Positions 30,774-35,173 of a DNA stretch of 35,173 nt are shown in pieces. Both the position numbers and the translations under genes were made by a program. This DNA comes from Photobacterium ganghwense. GTDB taxonomy: Bacteria; Pseudomonadota; Gammaproteobacteria; Enterobacterales; Vibrionaceae. Below the pieces are notes generated by a model. That model ran no database searches. It had not been told where the DNA came from and saw only the letters and a program-made list of their open reading frames with translations. The stretch covers positions 1 to 35,173 of the forward strand of contig NZ_PYMI01000015.1 of the NCBI RefSeq assembly GCF_003025595.1, given 5' to 3'. The number at the start of each line of letters is the position of its first letter. The stretch's first letter is position 1.

Positions 30774-30810
30774 CGGCCAAAAAGAACGGGTAGCCGAATG
30801 GCTACCCGTT
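30774..30810 (-). terminator. terminator of the oadGAB operon
   Basis: AACGGGTAGCC (30785-30795) and GGCTACCCGTT (30800-30810) form a perfect 11-bp stem with a GAAT loop. On the minus strand it is followed by CTTTTTGG. It lies 57 nt past the oadB stop. Confidence 0.85.
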
Positions 30811-30866
30811 ACCGTCTGTTACCGGATGTAATAAGGTCCGGTAAACGCTTATCGTGCCAGGCACCT

Positions 30867-32000
30867 TTAGCCGCCGACCAGAGCCAGCAGAATACCCGCC
30901 GCAACCGCCGAACCCAGCACGCCAGCGACGTTTGGTCCCATAGCATGCATCAGCAGAAAGTTTTGCGGGTTTGCTTCCAGCCCGACCTTGTTCACGACCC
31001 GCGCCGCCATAGGCACCGCTGACACCCCGGCGGCACCAATCAATGGGTTGATATCCTCGTTGCTAAAGCGGTTGAGCAGCTTGGCCATCAGTACACCACC
31101 GCCGGTACCGACCCCGAAGGCCACAGCACCGAGCACCAAAATACCCAGGGTTTCAAACTGCAGGAACTTGTCGGCTTCCAGCTTCGAGCCCACTCCCAGT
31201 CCCAGCATAATGGTGACAATATTAATCAGCTCATTCTGCACCGTGTTGGACAAACGATCCACCACGCCGGATTCCCGCATCAGGTTACCCAAGCAGAACA
31301 TCCCGACCAGTGGGGTGGCCGACGGCAGAAACAGGATAGTCATCAGCAACACTGCCAGCGGAAACAGGATCTTCTCCCCTTTGCTGACATGCCTCAGTTG
31401 CTGCATCTGGATCTTGCGCTCCTCCGGGGTGGTCAATGCTTTCATGATCGGAGGCTGAATGATCGGTACCAGCGCCATGTAGCTGTAAGCGGCGACCGCA
31501 ATCGCCCCCAGCAGATCCGGCGACAACCGGCTTGCCAAGAAGATCGCCGTCGGGCCATCGGCACCGCCGATAATCGCAATGGATGAAGCATCGGCCAGGG
31601 TGAACTCCATTCCCGGCACGACATTCAGCAAAATCGCACCAAACAGGGTAAAGAAGATCCCAAACTGCGCCGCCGCCCCCAATAACAGGGTTTTCGGGTT
31701 AGCAATCAGGGCTCCAAAGTCCGTCATCGCCCCGACCCCCATAAAGATCAGCAGCGGGAAAACCCCGGTTTCGATCCCGATGTGGTAGATGTAATAGAGT
31801 AATCCCCCCGGCTCAGTAAAACCGGCATTGGGGATATTGGCGAGAATCGCGCCAAAGCCCATCGGCAACAGCAGCAGGGGCTCAAATCCCTTGCGAATGG
31901 CCAGAAACAGCAGACCGGCACCGACCAGCATCATCACCAGTTGGCCGAACTCAAAGTTCGCCAGTCCGGTTTCACTCCAGAGTATTAACAAACCTTCCAT
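30867..32000 (-). CDS. oadB: oxaloacetate decarboxylase, sodium-pump beta subunit
   Basis: This integral membrane subunit decarboxylates the carboxybiotin formed on OadA and couples it to Na+ export. The 377 residues contain about nine to ten hydrophobic segments. The functional Asp148 lies in IAIIGGADGPTAIF, the equivalent of the essential Asp203 of the Klebsiella subunit. The conserved Gly-Asn motif GMFCLGNLMRESGV is also present. It is shorter than the 433-residue Klebsiella form, lacking the N-terminal extension, as do other compact vibrio OadB proteins. It follows oadA by 9 nt and is followed by the operon terminator. Confidence 0.95.
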   Translation of the reverse strand: MEGLLILWSETGLANFEFGQLVMMLVGAGLLFLAIRKGFEPLLLLPMGFGAILANIPNAGFTEPGGLLYYIYHIGIETGVFPLLIFMGVGAMTDFGALIANPKTLLLGAAAQFGIFFTLFGAILLNVVPGMEFTLADASSIAIIGGADGPTAIFLASRLSPDLLGAIAVAAYSYMALVPIIQPPIMKALTTPEERKIQMQQLRHVSKGEKILFPLAVLLMTILFLPSATPLVGMFCLGNLMRESGVVDRLSNTVQNELINIVTIMLGLGVGSKLEADKFLQFETLGILVLGAVAFGVGTGGGVLMAKLLNRFSNEDINPLIGAAGVSAVPMAARVVNKVGLEANPQNFLLMHAMGPNVAGVLGSAVAAGILLALVGG

Positions 32001-32009
32001 GGTCCCCTC

Positions 32010-33797
32010 TTACGCCAGACTGAGAATTGGCGAGCCGACGGCGACCGAATCACCCTCTTTCACATGCAGATCCTGCACCACCCCACTGCGTGAGGCACGC
32101 ACTTCGGTTTCCATCTTCATCGCTTCCAGGATCACCAGAACGTCCCCTTCTGCTACTTGATGTCCGGGCTGCACATTGATTTTAAAGATATTACCAGCCA
32201 GCGGTGCCGCCACCGGTTCGGCACTGGAAGCAACCGGAACCACAGGAGCGGTTGCCGCGCCAGAATTTGCTGCCACCGGCTCAACCGATGCCAATTCGCC
32301 ACCCGGCCCCACTTCCACATGGTACATCTGGCCATTCACTTTCACGCTGTAAGCTTCTGTGCCATTGGCTGACCCTGTCGTCACAGGCGCAGCCGCTGCC
32401 ACCGGCTCACTGCCGGGTACTGGCTCGAACGCTTCGGCACTATGGCGGTTTTTCAGGAAGTTAAGCCCGACCTGTGGGAACAGGGCGTAAGTGAGAACAT
32501 CATCGACTTGCGCTTCAGCCAGGGCGATGTTTTCTGCTTTAGCCTTGGCCTGCAGTTCGTCCGTCAGAATGTGCAACTCGGCAGTCAGCAGATCGGCCGG
32601 ACGACAGGTAATCGGTGCCTGTCCTTCCAGTACACGCTGCTGAAGCGCCGTGTTAACCGGTGCCGGAGTGGCCCCGTACTCACCTTTCAGCACCCCGGCG
32701 GTTTCTTTGCTGATGCTCTTGTAGCGTTCACCGGTCAGGACGTTCAGTACCGCCTGCGTACCGACAATCTGAGAGGTCGGGGTGACCAGAGGAATGTAAC
32801 CGAGGTCTTCGCGCACACGCGGGATTTCTTCAAGCACTTCATCAAAGCGATCTGCAGCACCCTGCTCTTTGAGCTGACTTTCCATGTTCGTCAGCATACC
32901 GCCCGGCACCTGAGCCAGCAGAATACGGGCATCCACCCCTTTGAGACTGCCTTCAAACTTGGCGTATTTCTTACGGACATCACGGAAGTAGGACGCGATA
33001 GGTTCGAGTTGCTGCAGATTCAGGTTGGTATCGCGCGGTGTGCCTTCCAGCATCGCGACCACAGTTTCTGTCGGAGTGTGCCCGTAGGTCTGACTCATGG
33101 AAGAAATCGCGGTGTCCAGAATATCCAGTCCGGCTTCAATCGCTTTCACTGCCGTCGCACTCGACAGACCGGTTGTCGCATGGCAATGCAGGGCCAGCGG
33201 AATATCACAGGACGCTTTAATGCGTTTCACCAACTCTTCCGCTTCATACGGCTTAAGCAGGCCAGACATGTCTTTAATACACAAGGAGTGACAGCCTAGA
33301 TCTTCCAGACGCTTGGCCAGATCCGTCCAAGTATCCAGGTTATGTACCGGGCTGGTCGTATAAGAAATGGTACCCTGAGCATGTGCGCCGACATCCACCG
33401 TCGCCTTGACGGCTTTTTCAAAGTTGCGGACATCATTCATGGCATCAAAAATACGGAACACATCCATACCGTTAGCATGGGCGCGCTCCACAAACTTTTC
33501 GACCACGTCGTCCGCATAGTGACGATATCCCAGCAGGTTCTGCCCGCGCAGCAACATCTGCATCGGGGTCTTAGGCATTGCCTGTTTCAGTAAACGCAGA
33601 CGTTCCCAGGGATCTTCACCAAGATAACGAATACACGCATCAAAGGTGGCACCGCCCCAGGTTTCCAGTGACCAGTAGCCGACGTTATCCAGCTGCTCTG
33701 CGATAGGCAGCATATCTTCGATACGTAAACGGGTAGCGAATAAAGATTGGTGGGCATCACGTAACACGACGTCGGTGATGGCTAATGGCTTAGACAT
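32010..33797 (-). CDS. oadA: oxaloacetate decarboxylase alpha subunit (carboxyltransferase, biotin protein)
   Basis: This peripheral subunit transfers the C4 carboxyl of oxaloacetate to biotin, releasing pyruvate. The 595 residues have a TIM-barrel carboxyltransferase domain (about 1-280) with VVLRDAHQSLFATR, the lysine motif CIKDMSG and metal-binding LHCHATTGL. The PYC/OAD association domain follows. After an Ala-Pro-Val-rich linker comes a C-terminal biotinyl domain with LEAMKMETEV and biotinylated Lys561. An AAGGAG site precedes the ATG. It is separated from oadG by 96 bp carrying an extensive hairpin. Confidence 0.96.
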   Translation of the reverse strand: MSKPLAITDVVLRDAHQSLFATRLRIEDMLPIAEQLDNVGYWSLETWGGATFDACIRYLGEDPWERLRLLKQAMPKTPMQMLLRGQNLLGYRHYADDVVEKFVERAHANGMDVFRIFDAMNDVRNFEKAVKATVDVGAHAQGTISYTTSPVHNLDTWTDLAKRLEDLGCHSLCIKDMSGLLKPYEAEELVKRIKASCDIPLALHCHATTGLSSATAVKAIEAGLDILDTAISSMSQTYGHTPTETVVAMLEGTPRDTNLNLQQLEPIASYFRDVRKKYAKFEGSLKGVDARILLAQVPGGMLTNMESQLKEQGAADRFDEVLEEIPRVREDLGYIPLVTPTSQIVGTQAVLNVLTGERYKSISKETAGVLKGEYGATPAPVNTALQQRVLEGQAPITCRPADLLTAELHILTDELQAKAKAENIALAEAQVDDVLTYALFPQVGLNFLKNRHSAEAFEPVPGSEPVAAAAPVTTGSANGTEAYSVKVNGQMYHVEVGPGGELASVEPVAANSGAATAPVVPVASSAEPVAAPLAGNIFKINVQPGHQVAEGDVLVILEAMKMETEVRASRSGVVQDLHVKEGDSVAVGSPILSLA

Positions 33798-33832
33798 GCT
33801 CTCAAACTCCTTGTCTTAATATAGATCCTAAT

Positions 33833-33888
33833 TACCACAATGTCCTGCTGGCTCGGTACAGAGCCCCCTGTAAGCAGGCTTTGTGGTA
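33833..33888 (-). repeat. three-tier hairpin between oadG and oadA
   Basis: TACCACAA (33833-33840) pairs with TTGTGGTA (33881-33888). Inside it CCTGCT (33844-33849) pairs with AGCAGG (33873-33878), and inside that GGCTC (33850-33854) pairs with GAGCC (33861-33865) around a 6-nt loop. No U tract follows, so it is not a terminator. It may protect or process the polycistronic mRNA and tune the subunit ratio. Confidence 0.75.
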
Positions 33889-33893
33889 CAACT

Positions 33894-34142
33894 TTAGGTT
33901 TTCTGGCTGCGATATTGATGAACGGCAGCCGTTATAGCTGCGATGACTTCAGGCTGAACGCCATTGCCCGGTGCGGGAGGGGCCTGGCGCAGAGTGCTCT
34001 GAATGGGTGGTGCGTCCTCAGGGGCTATCTTGGCCAACAGCTGTACCAGAACAATCAGCACACTGAGAAATAAAAACACGACCACCATCCCGGTGACCAT
34101 GATCGTGGCGGCCTCCCACAGCAAACTTCCTAAATCGGCCAT
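33894..34142 (-). CDS. oadG: oxaloacetate decarboxylase gamma subunit
   Basis: This 82-residue subunit has one N-terminal membrane span (about 10-35, TIMVTGMVVVFLFLSVLIVLVQLL). Its soluble tail (VQPEVIAAITAAVHQYRSQ) joins the alpha and beta subunits and assists Zn-dependent catalysis. The ATG at 34142 has a strong AAGGAAAGGAAG site and the family's MADLGSLLWEA-type start. A longer in-frame start at 34238 was discarded. It is the first gene of the operon, upstream of oadA and oadB. Confidence 0.93.
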   Translation of the reverse strand: MADLGSLLWEAATIMVTGMVVVFLFLSVLIVLVQLLAKIAPEDAPPIQSTLRQAPPAPGNGVQPEVIAAITAAVHQYRSQKT

Positions 34143-34175
34143 AATGCTTCCTTTCCTTGATGATGTAATAGGCGA

Positions 34176-34191
34176 TGTAACAAATATCACG
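34176..34191. promoter_or_regulatory. CRP-like site upstream of oadG
   Basis: TGTAA-CAAATA-TCACG matches the CRP consensus TGTGA-N6-TCACA at eight of ten positions. It lies only 34 bp before the oadG start, and no promoter boxes were fixed nearby. It is weak evidence, though carbon-source control of the decarboxylase would be expected. Confidence 0.35.
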
Positions 34192-34234
34192 CCGCACAAA
34201 ATCATGTCAAATTGATTAACAATGCGACACGCTA

Positions 34235-34298
34235 GCAAATTTTGTCTCTTGCTTTTGGCACGCTGAAAGCAAAAATTTATTCAATCAGCAAAATTTGC
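34235..34298. promoter_or_regulatory. cluster of GCAAAWTTT motifs upstream of oadG
   Basis: Three related motifs occur within 64 bp: GCAAATTTTG (34235), GCAAAAATTT (34269) and GCAAAATTTGC (34288), the last a near-perfect palindrome. They precede the oadG gene in the minus direction, where its promoter should be. They may be operators for a regulator I cannot name. Confidence 0.4.
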
Positions 34299-34550
34299 CT
34301 GTATTTTGCTTGGATATTCCACTGTATGCAGCGCGCCACCTCTCATTTTGGAGGTTGTAGATCCTTGAATATCCTAATTTTTAACTAAAACCTTATCGCT
34401 TACGTAAAGGTAAGATCATTAAAATCAAAAAGAAACATTAGTGACAGGAAAGTGAAACAGTTCCCAGCAAAAGATCCGATGTTGCGCCGCATTTCACTCA
34501 TCACCCACAGTGAGATATGTATTTACATTTAAAGCATAACAAATCACATC
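34299..34550. other. AT-rich intergenic DNA upstream of oadG
   Basis: No gene is seen. A TTACGTAA palindrome is at 34400-34407. Promoters for oadG may lie here or closer to the gene, but none was assigned. Confidence 0.4.
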
Positions 34551-34577
34551 AAAAAAGAGATTGGGCGACCCGTCTCT
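34551..34577 (-). terminator. orphan minus-strand terminator
   Basis: AGAGA (34556-34560) pairs with TCTCT (34573-34577), and an inner GGG/CCC closes a small loop. On the minus strand a run of six T follows. The tRNA genes further up have their own terminator (34911-34938), so this one implies a separate minus-strand transcript from about 34580-34900. No protein gene was accepted there. Confidence 0.55.
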
Positions 34578-34670
34578 ACCCCTTTCTCTCATTCTTAATC
34601 TAACCCAGATGCGAACAAAGGGAATGAGACACGCAGCAAGCTAACGAAACCGAAACCGTTTTGTACATTG

Positions 34671-34742
34671 CTAAATCCACAGCTAAGTCCAAAGCTACGG
34701 CCAAAGCCAGGTACACAGCAACGCAGACAGCAACGTAAGCAC
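34671..34742. repeat. imperfect 12-bp tandem repeat
   Basis: Six 12-bp units run head to tail: CTAAATCCACAG, CTAAGTCCAAAG, CTACGGCCAAAG, CCAGGTACACAG, CAACGCAGACAG, CAACGTAAGCAC. The first three are clearly related, and the others decay but keep the frame and, except for the last, the terminal AG. On the minus strand this would encode a four-residue periodic hydrophobic peptide, but no convincing start exists. Confidence 0.6.
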
Positions 34743-34910
34743 ACAGATTAAGTTTGAAGAGCTGGTAACAGACAACGCGGGGAAACGACAAAGCGGATGG
34801 ATAAAGGTCGCGGGAATTAGGTGTTGTCCAACAGCGGCAATTCTGGCTGTAGCCAAAAGCCGAGAGGAGAGGTCCCCGTCACAGTCATTAGAAGGCAGGA
34901 CGCAGAAATG
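34743..34910. other. intergenic DNA upstream of the 12-bp repeat
   Basis: No gene is seen. If the orphan terminator at 34551-34577 ends a small RNA, its promoter should lie here on the minus strand; only weak boxes (TTGCCG, 15 bp, TAATTC) were found. Confidence 0.35.
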
Positions 34911-34938
34911 AAAAAAGCCCAGCCGAAGCTGAGCTTTT
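34911..34938 (-). terminator. terminator of the tRNA-Arg genes
   Basis: On the minus strand, AGCTCAGC and GCTGGGCT form an 8-bp stem (one G-U pair) closed by a stable UUCG tetraloop and followed by six T. It ends just after the second tRNA-Arg. Confidence 0.9.
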
Positions 34939-34944
34939 CAATAA

Positions 34945-35021
34945 TGGCGCGTCCGGGAGGATTCGAACCTCCGACCGCCTGGTTCGTAGCCAGGTACTCT
35001 ATCCAGCTGAGCTACGGACGC
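34945..35021 (-). tRNA. tRNA-Arg(ACG), copy 2
   Basis: A 77-nt cloverleaf with encoded CCA reads on the minus strand. The acceptor stem is GCGTCCG/CGGACGC. The D arm is AGCTCAGCTGGATAGAGT-like. The anticodon loop CTACGAA gives anticodon ACG, which becomes ICG and reads CGU, CGC and CGA. The T loop is GGTTCGAATCC. It is the last gene before a terminator. Confidence 0.97.
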
Positions 35022-35058
35022 GCAGGCTATATTCTGACAATGCAGAATATGGAAATAA

Positions 35059-35135
35059 TGGCGCGCTCGGGAGGATTCGAACCTCCGACCGCCTGGTTCG
35101 TAGCCAGGTACTCTATCCAGCTGAGCTACGAGCGC
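35059..35135 (-). tRNA. tRNA-Arg(ACG), copy 1
   Basis: A 77-nt tRNA identical to the downstream copy except in the acceptor stem, GCGCTCG/CGAGCGC. Two base pairs are changed, both with pairing kept. Anticodon ACG. It is 37 nt from the next copy and surely cotranscribed with it; more tRNA genes may lie beyond the right edge. Confidence 0.97.
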
Positions 35136-35173
35136 ACGCTTAATTCCGGGTGTTTCACACTGCCGAGGCAATG

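Noticed and set aside
34600..34791. 63-codon minus-strand frame with periodic Val-Ala-Leu residues
   Set aside because: It starts at TTG with no ribosome site, and its periodicity comes from the 12-bp DNA repeat. Not accepted as a gene; the repeat is reported instead.
34938..35171. 77-codon minus-strand frame with repeated VAQLDRVPGYEPGG
   Set aside because: This is the translation of the two tRNA-Arg genes, a familiar false protein.
1..35173. CRISPR arrays, insertion sequences, prophage genes, toxin-antitoxin pairs or defence genes
   Set aside because: None seen; all accepted genes belong to the conserved chromosome or its neighbourhood.

Overview
The window looks like a chromosomal core segment of a gammaproteobacterium of the Vibrionaceae or a close relative, with roughly 50% GC by eye. 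The evidence is gene content and order: clpB next to an rrn operon, rluD-pgeF divergent from bamD, raiA-pheLA facing tyrA-aroF, the rpsP-rimM-trmD-rplS operon, luxS beside gshA, a three-gene Na+-pumping oxaloacetate decarboxylase operon (oadGAB), and a short 495-residue CstA/BtsT transporter beside its own BtsSR-type two-component system. No insertion sequence, prophage, CRISPR array or integron was seen. Species cannot be decided from sequence reading alone.

Layout. 1-600: start of a 16S rRNA gene on the minus strand with leader boxA and a P1-like promoter, then the clpB terminator. 0.7-3.3 kb: clpB with a sigma-32-like promoter. 3.6-4.0 kb: an unrecognised small exported protein. 4.2-5.9 kb: rluD-pgeF. 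6.0-7.5 kb: bamD and raiA, the latter behind a class-II-like CRP site. 7.6-11.3 kb: aromatic amino acid block, with a phenylalanine-rich leader peptide and attenuator before pheA, and tyrA-aroF behind tandem TyrR boxes. 11.5-16.3 kb: btsSR, a DUF2799-like lipoprotein and the pyruvate transporter gene, with a five-copy 20-bp-period operator array in front of the transporter. 16.3-17.0 kb: a gene-free spacer with a 14-bp tandem repeat. 17.1-20.6 kb: rplS, trmD, rimM, rpsP, ffh. 20.8-23.0 kb: ypjD and a CNNM/CorC-family gene. 23.2-26.2 kb: luxS, a lytic transglycosylase lipoprotein, gshA. 26.4-30.7 kb: M16 peptidase, yqaA, an MDR oxidoreductase. 30.9-34.1 kb: oadB, oadA, oadG. 34.1-34.9 kb: gene-free region with operator-like motifs, an orphan terminator and a 12-bp repeat. 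34.9-35.1 kb: two tRNA-Arg(ACG) genes.

How it works together. Most genes are housekeeping: protein quality control, outer-membrane assembly, ribosome maturation, SRP, aromatic biosynthesis, glutathione and AI-2. The most distinctive unit is the sensor-regulator-transporter cassette at 11.5-16.3 kb. The response regulator belongs to the LytTR family, and the DNA before the transporter carries five copies of ACCAYTNA spaced exactly 20 bp apart. This resembles the BtsR target known from E. coli btsT but has more copies. Second-tier signals are a minisatellite at 16.54 kb, an orphan plus-strand terminator with a partner hairpin at 24.55-24.62 kb, a three-tier hairpin between oadG and oadA, and an orphan minus-strand terminator downstream of a 12-bp repeat at 34.55-34.74 kb.
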